Part shown: piece after piece, positions 5,465 through 13,667 of the stretch | Position numbering within the stretch: the stretch's first letter is position 1 | Layout: each line of letters starts with the position of its first letter | Assembly (NCBI GenBank): GCA_021772215.1 | Contig: JAJFMK010000231.1 | Location: 1-15,902, forward strand | Source: Chlamydiota bacterium | GTDB lineage: Bacteria; Chlamydiota; Chlamydiia; Chlamydiales; JAJFMK01 | Length of the DNA stretch: 15,902 nucleotides | Direction: 5' to 3' | The notes under the pieces: model-generated | The model's database searches: none | Told to the model about the DNA's origin: nothing | Seen by the model: the letters and a program-made list of their open reading frames with translations, nothing else | Translations under genes and position numbers: made by a program

Positions 5465-7647
5465 AAAAAGTAGAAAAAACGCAAGCTCCTCTGACTGAGA
5501 TTTGGGGACTGCTACTCATCGCTCTCTCCATTGTTCTTCTATTAAGTAGTTTGAGCTACACCTCAAGCCCGGCGCAACATAACTGGCTCGGATATTTCGG
5601 CCACCTCGTCGGTTTAACCGCGCATACCCTCTTTGGCCTGGCAAGCTTTAGCCTCGTCGCTGTTACAGCGCTCTTTGGCGTGAGGATGCTCTTCTCCCAC
5701 TCTCTAGAATCCCCTCGCCGCGTCCTCTTTTTTAGCGCGACGTTAGTCCTCTCTTTTGCTCTGATTCTCTCTGTCTTTGAAGAGAGCTATCCCGACATGG
5801 CGAAGCAGCTGCAGCACTTTTTCTATCCCTACTGGACCTCACGCCGCATCACCTACCACCTTGGAGGAGCGCCCGCCTTTTTCCTCTATAGTCAGGTTCC
5901 ATACATAAACCTGAAAACTCTTCTGAATGCGAGCGGCGTTGTGCTGGTGACGTCAACCCTACTCCTCGGCAGCCTTCTCTACCTCTTTAAACTCCCTTTA
6001 GTTGTCGCTGCAAGGGCCTCATTGGTTGCCTTGAAGAACCTCGTCGTTGCTATCTGGAACTATCGACGCCCAGAATCGGAGGTGGTTGAAGAGGTGCGCT
6101 TCAGCGGCCACAAAGTGAAGCTAAAAATTCCGATATTCAGATCGAAAAAGGAGAGCGGCGCTCCCGCTGTCAGCAAGGCGGAGGTGGAGGTGAAGAGCCC
6201 CAAGCCGCCTAAGTCGGGCTACCAGCTGCCGCCCCTCTCACTTTTGTCGAAGGCGAAACTGGTCGACCAGACAGACTTAAAGAAAGATCTGACGAAGCAG
6301 GCGGCGATCTTAGAAGAGACGCTGCTAAGCTTCGGTATCGAGGCTAAGGTGGGACAGATCAACTGCGGGCCTACCATCACCTCTTTTGAAGTGCACCCAT
6401 CGATCGGCGTGAAGGTGCAAAAAATTAAGACACTCGAAAATGATATCGCCTTGAACCTTCAAGCCAAGTCGATCCGAATTATTGCGCCAATTCCCGGTAA
6501 AGCGGCCGTCGGCATCGAAGTGCCCAACCTGCAACCACAAGAGGTCGGCTTTAAGGAGATGCTCGCCACCTATAAGGGAATGAAGCGCTCCTTTCACATC
6601 CCTCTGCTCCTTGGTAAAGCGATCAATGGCGACTATGTGATGAGCGATCTCACTAAAATGCCGCACTGCATCATCGCCGGAGCTACAGGATCGGGAAAAT
6701 CTGTCTGTATCAACACCCTCATTATGGCCATCCTCTTTACGATGCGCCCCGACGAGCTGCAGCTTCTGATGATCGACCCAAAGAAAGTGGAGTTAACCCC
6801 CTACAGCAAACTGCCCCATATGATCGCCCCTGTTATCACAGAGCCTCATGGCGCCGCCAACGCGCTCAACTGGTTAGTGCGTGAGATGGAGGTGCGCTAC
6901 GAGGTCTTAAAGCAGGTGGGCGTTAGAAACATCGAATCTTTCAACAACAGAAAGCGCGATCAGCAGTTTGAAGATAGCCTCTCGATTGAGGTGCCTGAAA
7001 AGCTTTCCTATATCGTTGCGATCATCGACGAGCTGGCCGATCTGATGATGGTCTCTTCGGGTGATATCGAAACACCGATCGCAAGAATGGCGCAGATGGC
7101 TAGAGCTGTCGGCATCCACCTCATTTTAGCGACGCAGCGCCCCTCTCGTGAGGTGATCACGGGATTGATCAAGGCGAACTTCCCAACACGCATCTCCTTT
7201 AAGGTAGCCAGCCGCATCAACAGCCAGATCATCTTAGATGAGGTGGGCGCTGAGACGCTGCTCGGCAACGGCGACATGCTCTTTTTACCGCCGGGAACGG
7301 CGCAGCTTGTGCGCGCACAAGGCGCCTTCATCCGCGACGAAGATATTCACCGCACCATCGACTATATCAGCATGATGGCGCCGGCAAAGTATCAGATCAA
7401 CTCCTTCGATGATCTAGTGATGCAGGGTCTTTTAAATGAAGATGACAACCGCGACAGCCTATTCGGCGACGCCCTTCGTATTGTCCAAGCGTCGCAGCTC
7501 GCCTCAACAACCTTTTTGCAAAGAAAGCTCAAGATTGGTTATGCTCGCGCTGCAAGTCTGATCGATCAGCTCGAAGATGAGGGATATGTATCCAAAGCTG
7601 AAGGGTCAAAACCCCGAAAAGTTTTAAAGCCACCAAATAATGAGTGA
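5452..7647 (+). CDS. ftsK: FtsK/SpoIIIE DNA translocase
   Basis: This is a membrane-anchored hexameric ATPase that pumps DNA through the division site and helps resolve chromosome dimers. The 731-residue protein has about four N-terminal membrane helices (residues ~20-185), a short linker (~200-270) and the alpha/beta motor. The motor carries Walker A GATGSGKS at 410-417, Walker B IIDELADLMM with Asp526-Glu527, and a QRPS motif. A C-terminal winged-helix gamma domain starts around residue 668 (QRKLKIGYARAASLIDQLE). The linker is much shorter than in E. coli FtsK, so the size is SpoIIIE-like. ATG 5452 is chosen because the next start upstream (ATG 5425) would lengthen the overlap with uppP to 40 bases. 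The stop overlaps the yycJ start by 8 bases. Confidence 0.96.
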   Translation: MAKVKKVEKTQAPLTEIWGLLLIALSIVLLLSSLSYTSSPAQHNWLGYFGHLVGLTAHTLFGLASFSLVAVTALFGVRMLFSHSLESPRRVLFFSATLVLSFALILSVFEESYPDMAKQLQHFFYPYWTSRRITYHLGGAPAFFLYSQVPYINLKTLLNASGVVLVTSTLLLGSLLYLFKLPLVVAARASLVALKNLVVAIWNYRRPESEVVEEVRFSGHKVKLKIPIFRSKKESGAPAVSKAEVEVKSPKPPKSGYQLPPLSLLSKAKLVDQTDLKKDLTKQAAILEETLLSFGIEAKVGQINCGPTITSFEVHPSIGVKVQKIKTLENDIALNLQAKSIRIIAPIPGKAAVGIEVPNLQPQEVGFKEMLATYKGMKRSFHIPLLLGKAINGDYVMSDLTKMPHCIIAGATGSGKSVCINTLIMAILFTMRPDELQLLMIDPKKVELTPYSKLPHMIAPVITEPHGAANALNWLVREMEVRYEVLKQVGVRNIESFNNRKRDQQFEDSLSIEVPEKLSYIVAIIDELADLMMVSSGDIETPIARMAQMARAVGIHLILATQRPSREVITGLIKANFPTRISFKVASRINSQIILDEVGAETLLGNGDMLFLPPGTAQLVRAQGAFIRDEDIHRTIDYISMMAPAKYQINSFDDLVMQGLLNEDDNRDSLFGDALRIVQASQLASTTFLQRKLKIGYARAASLIDQLEDEGYVSKAEGSKPRKVLKPPNNE

Positions 7648-8431
7648 ACCAGGAGCAGTCAAATTTCGCCCCCTCGCCTCGGGCTCTAAAGGTAACTGCC
7701 TCTTACTTGAAACTTCCGAAACAAAGATCTTAATCGACGCGGGACTCTCAAGACGCGCCACACTGAAGCGTCTTGAAGAGGCGGGTGTCTTCCCCCACGA
7801 AATCGACGCTATCTTAGTGACCCACGATCATATTGACCACATCCAAGGCGTGCGCCTTTTGTCAGAGAAGGAGAACATCCCGATTCTTGCCAATGTGGAG
7901 ACCGCCAAAGGAATCTGCCAGACTCACCGCTCTTCAATCCCGTTTAAGATCTTCACGACTGGTGAACCTTTTTGCTTTCAAGATCTCGAAATTCTCCCCT
8001 TCTCAATCCAGCACGACACGCTAGACCCCGTCGGCTTTGTGATCCAGACAGATCAACATCGCCTCGGTATCGCTGCGGACCTTGGCGTGATCACCGATGC
8101 GATTATTCGCACACTTCAGTCGTGCGATATGCTCTACGTCGAGGCAAACCATGAACCGGAGTGGGTCCACGCCTGCCCAAGGCCCGCCAGCTACAAACAG
8201 CGTGTCCTCTCTCGCCTTGGCCACCTCTCCAACCAAGATTGCGCGCGCCTCCTTATCGAAACCGCGCATGATAAGCTGCAGCATGTCTACCTTGCCCATC
8301 TCTCTTCAGAGTGTAACTCCCAAGAGAAGGCGCTTGAAGTTGTAAGCAGCACCCTCCAAAAATATGGAATTGAACTTCCCATAGCTTGCGCTTTACAAGA
8401 AAAAAATAGCATACCCTCTGAAATTCAATAA
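7640..8431 (+). CDS. yycJ: YycJ/WalJ-type metallo-beta-lactamase-fold hydrolase
   Basis: This 263-residue metallo-beta-lactamase-fold protein is of the YycJ/WalJ/VicX type. Members are predicted metal-dependent nucleases linked to DNA or RNA metabolism, and the in vivo substrate is not settled. Metal ligands are visible: THDHIDH at residues 61-67 (His62, His64, Asp66, His67), a later Asp in the IAADLG motif, and His in GHLSNQDC. The stretch SYKQRVLSRLGHLSNQ is characteristic of the YycJ subfamily. Its start overlaps the ftsK stop by 8 bases, and ftsK-yycJ adjacency is, as I recall, also found in Chlamydia. It closes the uppP-ftsK-yycJ cluster, and no clear terminator follows. Confidence 0.93.
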   Translation: MSEPGAVKFRPLASGSKGNCLLLETSETKILIDAGLSRRATLKRLEEAGVFPHEIDAILVTHDHIDHIQGVRLLSEKENIPILANVETAKGICQTHRSSIPFKIFTTGEPFCFQDLEILPFSIQHDTLDPVGFVIQTDQHRLGIAADLGVITDAIIRTLQSCDMLYVEANHEPEWVHACPRPASYKQRVLSRLGHLSNQDCARLLIETAHDKLQHVYLAHLSSECNSQEKALEVVSSTLQKYGIELPIACALQEKNSIPSEIQ

Positions 8432-8441
8432 TTTATTTTAA

Positions 8442-8469
8442 TTAATCAGACTGATAAGTTATCTATTAC
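8442..8469 (+). promoter_or_regulatory. Candidate porin promoter with palindromic operator-like site
   Basis: Weak -35 TTAATC (8442-8447) and -10 TATTAC (8464-8469) lie 16 bases apart upstream of the first porin. The spacer holds a perfect 11-bp palindrome, GATAAGTTATC (8453-8463), a usual place for a repressor site. Both boxes are poor, and no binding protein can be named. Confidence 0.3.
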
Positions 8470-8503
8470 TACTGAACCTATTTGTACTTTGGAGGTTATA
8501 TTT

Positions 8504-9703
8504 ATGGATAGGAAATTATTGTTTAGGTCACTTATAATTAGTGGCTTAGCTTCATTTGCAGGAGTAAGTGCTGAACAAATCGACACGTGTGCCGACTGGA
8601 ACCCCTGCTGCTTTGATTATGGTTTAAACCCACCCGCTACCTGCCCAAGCTGCTCAGATTGCAACTGGTATGGAGAGATTAGCTACCTCTACTGGAAGCC
8701 CTATATTGAAAACGCCCACGCCGCCGAGGTAGTTAGTACCGATCGAATAGTCGCCTCAAGTGACCAACCTAATGCGACCCTTGGAGGAGCCACAAGAACC
8801 GAGAATAAGGATTTCAAATTTGATTGGGATAGCGGCTTCAGAGTCGGACTTGGGATCGGCTTCCCTTGCGACAAGTGGGGCATCGCTGTCAACTGGACGC
8901 ACTATCGTACTGACGCCAGCTACTCAGATAGAGGAAACAGCACAATTACAAGTGATGGAAACAATACCCTAATCACCAATGCAAAAATTCCCCTTCCCGG
9001 CTTTTACAATGATCAGTCTATTCGAGTTGGTGCTATCACACAGCAGTCGAGTGAATTAGATTCAGATTGGGACTTTCAATTTAATGTAGTCGATCTCGAT
9101 CTTTTCAGAAACTACTACGTTGGCTGCTCATTAGCGATCAAGCCCTATGTCGGTTTAAGAGCGCTTTTCCTCAAGAGTCAAATCGACTCATTTGCTCAAT
9201 ATGAGGGTAGCAGTGATGAAGCTTTCTTGGGGAACCTAAAGATTGCTCAACATCTTCGCTCCGATTTTAAAGGAGTGGGCCTTAAAGGAGGCGTCGACTC
9301 TTTTTATGAGCTGATGTGTGGACTTGGAATCTATGGCGATATCGGAGCGGCTGTGATCTATGGCAACTACGATCTCAAACATCGCGCATTAACAATCGCA
9401 GGCCCTATTTCTGATCAAGATAACCAGACTTACGTGGCAGAAAATGAACTTCCTTTCTGCTACGACACTCTACGCCTAATGACAGACTTAAAAATAGGAC
9501 TCGAGTGGAGAGAAACTTTCAACTGTAATCAAAATATGGTCATCATAAAGGCGGGCTGGGAGCATCACCTCCTTGTCAATGGAAGCCAGTTCCAAACGTT
9601 AGAATCCAGCGGAGGTACTCCCGGAGTTCCTCCTCCAGCGAAGCAGACAGGAGGCGATCTATCCCTCTACGGCTTCGTCTTTTCTATCGGAGTCTCTTTT
9701 TAA
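8504..9703 (+). CDS. Cysteine-rich MOMP-like outer-membrane porin, paralogue 1
   Basis: This is a secreted outer-membrane beta-barrel of the MOMP-like group (similar to the Legionella major outer membrane protein family), known in non-Chlamydiaceae chlamydiae such as Waddlia and Simkania. The 399-residue precursor starts at ATG 8504, with GGAGG at 8491-8495. A signal peptide of ~23 residues ends at VSA. The mature N-terminus is cysteine-rich (DWNPCCFDYGLNPP, then CPSCSDC) and is followed by the first strand motif YGEISYLYWKP. Amphipathic strands alternate to a C-terminal Phe (LYGFVFSIGVSF), the usual barrel-assembly signal. Further cysteines (FPCDKW, YVGCSL, FNCNQN) fit a disulfide-linked chlamydial envelope. 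It has an equally built paralogue downstream. The likely role is a porin and structural envelope protein; pore substrate is unknown. Confidence 0.9.
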   Translation: MDRKLLFRSLIISGLASFAGVSAEQIDTCADWNPCCFDYGLNPPATCPSCSDCNWYGEISYLYWKPYIENAHAAEVVSTDRIVASSDQPNATLGGATRTENKDFKFDWDSGFRVGLGIGFPCDKWGIAVNWTHYRTDASYSDRGNSTITSDGNNTLITNAKIPLPGFYNDQSIRVGAITQQSSELDSDWDFQFNVVDLDLFRNYYVGCSLAIKPYVGLRALFLKSQIDSFAQYEGSSDEAFLGNLKIAQHLRSDFKGVGLKGGVDSFYELMCGLGIYGDIGAAVIYGNYDLKHRALTIAGPISDQDNQTYVAENELPFCYDTLRLMTDLKIGLEWRETFNCNQNMVIIKAGWEHHLLVNGSQFQTLESSGGTPGVPPPAKQTGGDLSLYGFVFSIGVSF

Positions 9704-9717
9704 ATAACTGTCTCTTT

Positions 9718-9744
9718 AGCTGCTCTGCAACATGCAGAGCAGCT
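9718..9744 (+). terminator. Strong intergenic hairpin between the porin genes
   Basis: GCTGCTCTGC (9719-9728) pairs perfectly with GCAGAGCAGC (9734-9743) around an AACAT loop, with one extra A-T pair outside. It lies 15 bases after the first porin stop codon. Only two T follow, so it is not a textbook terminator. It may be an attenuator or an mRNA 3'-stabilising stem. A weak TTGCAA-17-TATCGT pair (9744-9772) behind it could start the second porin transcript. Confidence 0.6.
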
Positions 9745-9814
9745 TGCAATATATCTTCTATTTCTCTATCGTTGATCCAGATTTATCCTAAATTTTTCAC
9801 TGGAGATATAGACA

Positions 9815-11083
9815 ATGAGAGCAGCAGCCTGGATTGTGCTAGGGGCGTTGACATTCACCTGCCACAACGGTTTTACCGAAGAGAAAAAGGAAGAAACGGA
9901 AAAAAGCGAACAGCTTTTGCCAATCTACTACATGGACGATTTTCAGTGCAGCGATGGTTGCGACTGGGACCCCTGCTGCATGCCGTATGGCCTCAACCCT
10001 CCTCTTGTCTGCCCCACGTGGAACTGCTGTGACTGGGTGGGGACACTTGAATATCTCTACTGGAAACCCTTTGTCGAAAATGCGCATGTGACTCAAGTAT
10101 TAGAGGCGCACAACTTCCGTTTTGATAGCGATACCGGAGCCTATACCTCCGGCAAACTGACAAACCGCCCCAAAGATTACAAGTTTGAGTGGGATGGCGG
10201 CTTTAGAGTCGGTCTTGGATACAACTTCCCTTGCGATAAATGGGGCATCGCTCTCATCTGGACTCACTACCAGACTGAATTTAGTTCACTGTTTCAGGGC
10301 AGCGGCTGCACACAAGGTAGCGAGGGTATCGATGCTGCCGTCCCCGCTCCCTACTTTTTAGTCGGGGATCTCCTACGTCCCTTCCTTTATGCCACTTCAG
10401 CTAGGCTCGAATCTAAATGGAATTTCCAATTCAACCAGATTGATCTCGACTTCTTCCGCGATTTCTACGTCGGCTGCTCCCTCTCTTTAAGGCCCTACGC
10501 CGGCTTGCGCGCCATCTTCGTCAAACAGAAGATCAAATCCTGCGCAGAGTATACTTTCCCAGACAATGGAATAGTTGCTTTCTTTAGAGATATCAAAGTA
10601 AACCAAAGACTCATGAGCGAATTTAAAGGTGTTGGAATCAATGGAGGAATGAAGAGTAACTGGGAGTTCTTCTGCGGCCTTAGCCTCTATGGAGATATCG
10701 GCCTCTCTGCTATCTATTCCGCCTATACAACCGATGCTCAACTCGACTACCTTGGATTGCCTCTAGACGCAGGTGAGAAGTCGGCCCTCTCTACATCTGT
10801 TCCATACGACTTTGAGCTTCTCAAGGTCTTTGCCGACTTTGCCCTAGGTATCGAGTGGAGAGAGCCCTTTAACTGCTGCCAAAATGTCTTTCACCTAAGA
10901 CTGGGCTGGGAGCATCACATGCTATTCAAGGCGAGTTACTTTAACTCCATCGCCAACGACCAGCTACTCTACGATCAAACCTTTTCTGGGGTAACGCAGC
11001 CGCCGACAGGAGCGCGCTTTGCAACTTCTGACGGTGACATCTCGCTCTACGGCTTTGTCTTTGCGATTGGTGTCTCCTTCTAA
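9815..11083 (+). CDS. Cysteine-rich MOMP-like outer-membrane porin, paralogue 2
   Basis: This 422-residue paralogue of the upstream porin has GGAG at 9802-9805 before ATG 9815. The two share WKPFVENAH-type, CDKWGIAL-WTHYQT, YVGCSLSLRPYAGLRA, SEFKGVG-NGG, IEWREPFNC and GWEHH blocks, and the same C-terminal LYGFVFAIGVSF, which points to tandem duplication followed by divergence. The N-terminal ~20 residues are a hydrophobic signal sequence without a clear AXA cleavage site, followed by a charged EEKKEETEKSE stretch that paralogue 1 lacks. Cysteines are even denser at the N-terminus (CSDGCDWDPCC, NCCDW). The two proteins differ most in the segments between strands, probably surface loops. It is followed within 25 bases by the SixA-like gene, suggesting co-transcription. 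Confidence 0.9.
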   Translation: MRAAAWIVLGALTFTCHNGFTEEKKEETEKSEQLLPIYYMDDFQCSDGCDWDPCCMPYGLNPPLVCPTWNCCDWVGTLEYLYWKPFVENAHVTQVLEAHNFRFDSDTGAYTSGKLTNRPKDYKFEWDGGFRVGLGYNFPCDKWGIALIWTHYQTEFSSLFQGSGCTQGSEGIDAAVPAPYFLVGDLLRPFLYATSARLESKWNFQFNQIDLDFFRDFYVGCSLSLRPYAGLRAIFVKQKIKSCAEYTFPDNGIVAFFRDIKVNQRLMSEFKGVGINGGMKSNWEFFCGLSLYGDIGLSAIYSAYTTDAQLDYLGLPLDAGEKSALSTSVPYDFELLKVFADFALGIEWREPFNCCQNVFHLRLGWEHHMLFKASYFNSIANDQLLYDQTFSGVTQPPTGARFATSDGDISLYGFVFAIGVSF

Positions 11084-11107
11084 ATTGGCAACGAGCTGGT
11101 GAAAAGC

Positions 11108-11500
11108 ATGATTCAGATTACGCTCGTTCGCCACGGTGAAGCCAACACACCTGATAACTCTCTCTCCCCTTCTGGGAGAGAGGAGTCACTGCGCGTAGCC
11201 AAGTCACTTGTCGGTAAAGTCGCAGCCAAAGAGATCTGGCATAGCGGCAAGTTGCGCGCAAAGCAGACCGCTGAGATCCTTGGTGAGGTGCTGGGACTGC
11301 CCCTCTTAGAAAAGCCTTTTCTCCTCCCAAATGAAGACCCCGAAGTTGTCAAACAGGAGATAATGGTCAATGGAGAAGATCTTATGATCGTCTCACATCT
11401 ACCTCTACTTCCGTCACTACTTAACCTGCTGACAGGAGAAGTAACAGACGGCATCTTTCACCCATCAAAAGCGATCACAATTAATCAGGAGTTTCGTTAA
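11108..11500 (+). CDS. sixA: SixA-type histidine phosphatase
   Basis: This small histidine-phosphatase-superfamily protein (130 residues from ATG 11108, or 133 from GTG 11099) is of the SixA type, which removes phosphate from phosphohistidine on signalling or phosphotransfer proteins. The catalytic motif LVRHGEA stands at residues 5-11. The helical block HSGKLRAKQTAEILGEVLG and a second histidine in VSHLPLL follow the SixA plan. It is slightly shorter than E. coli SixA (~160). ATG 11108 is preferred because the family starts a few residues before the RHG motif, and GGTG lies six bases before it. The stop and the start of the next gene overlap by one base (TAATG), indicating translational coupling. 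I see no histidine kinase or phosphotransfer partner in the window. Confidence 0.85.
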   Translation: MIQITLVRHGEANTPDNSLSPSGREESLRVAKSLVGKVAAKEIWHSGKLRAKQTAEILGEVLGLPLLEKPFLLPNEDPEVVKQEIMVNGEDLMIVSHLPLLPSLLNLLTGEVTDGIFHPSKAITINQEFR

Positions 11501-12189
11501 TGTTTAGACTCGCAATTGCATGTTGCCTCTTTTTTACCATTTCTTGGGCCTCTACCGATGAACAGAAAGACTGCACCTCATTGGATTTCATCCAAATTGG
11601 CGCACACATCTTTAGGCCCCAAAGTGATTTTGTCTACAAAAGTGTGATGGAAGGTGCAAGGGGTATCTTAATCGAGCCTGTGCCGCACCTATTGGACAAT
11701 ATCAAGCAGATGTACAAAGATCAGTCTGACAACCTCATTTTCCTTCAAAAAGCGATCAGTGATCATAATGGCATTTTAACCCTCTTCACACCGTCACAGG
11801 AAAATGATTTCTCAAAGTTTCCTCTCTGGTGCACGGCAATCTCCTCCTCAAATCCCGACCACATCACGCTTCACAGAAAAGACCTGCTCATTGATGAGAT
11901 TAAAGTGGAATGCGTCGCCATCAATGACCTGATCAAAGAGTACAATGTTCAACAGCTGAAGGGTTTGTATATCGACACAGAGGGACATGATTACTGCATC
12001 TTAAAGTCGCTAGATTTCAAACTCCTAAGGCCTGAGAAGATCGTTTTTGAAAACAAACATATGGATGGCGTCTTTAATAGAGGCAAAAGATATAACGAAC
12101 TCATTACCTACCTAAGAAAACAGGGTTACGAAGTCATTAACAAGACTAAAGAGGACACAATTGTTGTTGATATCAGGTCTAAAAATTAA
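11500..12189 (+). CDS. FkbM-type methyltransferase with N-terminal signal peptide
   Basis: This 229-residue protein of the FkbM methyltransferase family probably acts on sugar or small-molecule hydroxyls. The SAM-binding region is recognisable: FIQIGAHIF (around residue 30, with GAH in place of the usual GAN), GILIEPVP, a VxFxxxA-like FLQKAISD, and the conserved LYIDTEGHDYCILKSL block near residue 155. The first ~18 residues (MFRLAIACCLFFTISWA, then STDEQ) look like a Sec signal peptide. That is unexpected for a SAM-dependent enzyme, so export, a membrane anchor or a misread start should be considered. AGGAG lies 9 bases before ATG 11500, supporting that start. It overlaps the SixA-like gene by one base and the convergent dnaJ end by 11. 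Confidence 0.8.
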   Translation: MFRLAIACCLFFTISWASTDEQKDCTSLDFIQIGAHIFRPQSDFVYKSVMEGARGILIEPVPHLLDNIKQMYKDQSDNLIFLQKAISDHNGILTLFTPSQENDFSKFPLWCTAISSSNPDHITLHRKDLLIDEIKVECVAINDLIKEYNVQQLKGLYIDTEGHDYCILKSLDFKLLRPEKIVFENKHMDGVFNRGKRYNELITYLRKQGYEVINKTKEDTIVVDIRSKN

Positions 12190-13345
12190 AGACGGAGAAA
12201 AGGCCGCGCATCTTATCTAGGAAGGTGCTTCTTTTGGGGTGGTTGGCGGTGGTCTCTAAAGATTTAAACTCTTCGAGCAGCTCCTTTTGGCGGCTGCTGA
12301 GATGTGTTGGCGTCTCCACCATCACTTTGACGAGGAGGTCGCCCTTACCTTGGCCATGGACGTTGGGGAAGCCCTCGCCTTTGACGCGGAAGATTTTGTT
12401 GCTCTGCGTTCCTTCGGGGATGGAGACACGGCAGGTGTGGTTAAAAAGTGAGGGGACATCCTTTTTACAGCCAAGGGATGCTTCAGAGATGCTGATCGGA
12501 ATCTCAATCATGATATCGTTGCCTTCACGCACGAAGAAAGTGTGATCTTCAACATTAATGAAGACATAGAGATCCCCTGGAGGACCTCCATGGGAGCCCG
12601 CATCACCATGGCCAGTCAGCTTAAGGCGCATACCGCTGTCGACACCTGCAGGGATCGGAACTTTAACCTGATGTTTCTCTTTGACAACCCCTTCGCCACG
12701 ACAGACCTTACAGGGATTTGTGATCATCTGCCCCGCTCCGTGGCAGGTGGGGCAGGGGCTTGTCATACTAAAGAAGCCGCGCTGCTGATAAACTTGACCT
12801 TGACCGCCGCAAGTTGAGCAGCGCTGGATGCCATCTTTGGAGGCGCTTCCCAAGCCTTGACACTCTTTACATGAGCAGTAATTTTGAATTGAGAGCTCTT
12901 TTTCGACCCCTTTAGCTGCCTCTTCAAAAGAGATGGTAATGTTGACACGCTTGCTAGCGCCAGGGCGCTTCATGCTCTGTCCGCCGCCGCCGAAGCCGCC
13001 GCGACCGCCACCGCCAAAAAGTGTATCGAAAATATTTTCGCCGCCCTGCCCAAACTCACCCATGAATGTGCGCAGCGCTTCCTCCATAGAACCAAAGCCC
13101 TGCGCGCCACCCATACCGCCCATGCCGGCAACGCCCTCTTTGCCATACTGGTCATACATCTGACGACGCTTGGAATCACTCAAGACCTCATACGCCTCGG
13201 AGATCTCTTTAAATTTCAGTTCTGCTTCAGCGTTGCCCGGATTTTTGTCAGGGTGAAACTTCAAAGCTTGCTTCCGATAAGCCTTTTTAATCTCATCGGC
13301 TGAAGCGGCTTTTGTTACGCCTAGTAGTGAGTAATAATCAGACAT
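12179..13345 (-). CDS. dnaJ: Molecular chaperone DnaJ (Hsp40)
   Basis: This is the co-chaperone that delivers unfolded clients to DnaK and stimulates its ATPase. The 388-residue protein has all type I DnaJ parts. The J domain is at 1-70 with HPD at 31-33. A Gly/Phe-rich linker (~75-130, including GGGGRGGFGGGG) follows. Four zinc-binding CxxCxGxG repeats (CKECQGLG, CSTCGGQG, CPTCHGAG, CKVCRGEG) come next, then the C-terminal client-binding beta domains. The start is ATG 13345, with a weak ribosome-binding site. It follows rpsU by 70 bases on the same strand, the same rpsU-dnaJ order I recall from Chlamydia. I found no CIRCE operator (TTAGCACTC-N9-GAGTGCTAA) upstream, so HrcA control is not supported here. 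Confidence 0.98.
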   Translation of the reverse strand: MSDYYSLLGVTKAASADEIKKAYRKQALKFHPDKNPGNAEAELKFKEISEAYEVLSDSKRRQMYDQYGKEGVAGMGGMGGAQGFGSMEEALRTFMGEFGQGGENIFDTLFGGGGRGGFGGGGQSMKRPGASKRVNITISFEEAAKGVEKELSIQNYCSCKECQGLGSASKDGIQRCSTCGGQGQVYQQRGFFSMTSPCPTCHGAGQMITNPCKVCRGEGVVKEKHQVKVPIPAGVDSGMRLKLTGHGDAGSHGGPPGDLYVFINVEDHTFFVREGNDIMIEIPISISEASLGCKKDVPSLFNHTCRVSIPEGTQSNKIFRVKGEGFPNVHGQGKGDLLVKVMVETPTHLSSRQKELLEEFKSLETTANHPKRSTFLDKMRGLFSVFNF

Positions 13346-13415
13346 AAGCAGGGGTGCAACGAGCCCTCTTAACTAGTGAAGTTCATAAGAAAGAGTAACT
13401 CAAAATTAATTTATA

Positions 13416-13595
13416 TTAACGTGTACGGCGGTACTTTAGGGCAGCTTTCGACTTAGCTCTCTTCGCAATAGAGGGCTTTGCATAGAAGCGGTGAGCCTTC
13501 ACAGCTTTCATAACTCCCTCTTTATCAAGACGCTTTTTTAGCGCTCTTAGAGCTTTATCTATCGATTCGCCATGCCTAACTTTAACAAATGTCAT
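13416..13595 (-). CDS. rpsU: 30S ribosomal protein S21
   Basis: This short basic protein of 59 residues is ribosomal protein S21 of the small subunit, which acts near the 3' end of 16S rRNA in initiation. It reads MTFVKVRHGESIDKALRALK at the start, then KKRLDKEG, a basic helix HRFYAKPSIAKRAKSKAA and a KYRRTR tail, all typical of S21. ATG 13595 is the only sensible start, with AGGA about 13 bases before it. It lies between tsaB and dnaJ on the same strand. Confidence 0.96.
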   Translation of the reverse strand: MTFVKVRHGESIDKALRALKKRLDKEGVMKAVKAHRFYAKPSIAKRAKSKAALKYRRTR

Positions 13596-13633
13596 TTCTC
13601 TATTTTGTCCTTACAAATTGTAGAATTGTGTCC

Positions 13634-13662
13634 AGTTTAGCGCATAACCCACAATAAATCAA
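13634..13662 (-). promoter_or_regulatory. Candidate sigma70-type promoter of rpsU-dnaJ
   Basis: On the minus strand, TTGATT (13662-13657) and TAAACT (13639-13634) lie exactly 17 bases apart, four of six consensus matches each. This would give a leader of about 30 bases before rpsU. Confidence 0.5.
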
Positions 13663-13667
13663 GAGAA

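Noticed and set aside
6325..7331. Several minus-strand ORFs of 70-113 codons in ftsK
   Set aside because: They lie antisense to conserved motor motifs and show no recognisable domain.
9772..10032. 86-codon ORF overlapping the start of the second porin
   Set aside because: It is out of frame with the porin, has no signal, and its composition is a frame shadow.
12225..13163. Plus-strand ORFs opposite dnaJ, one proline-rich
   Set aside because: The Pro-rich run is the reverse reading of the DnaJ Gly-rich linker.
13300..13420. CIRCE/HrcA operator upstream of dnaJ
   Set aside because: No TTAGCACTC-N9-GAGTGCTAA or near match is visible here or before lon.
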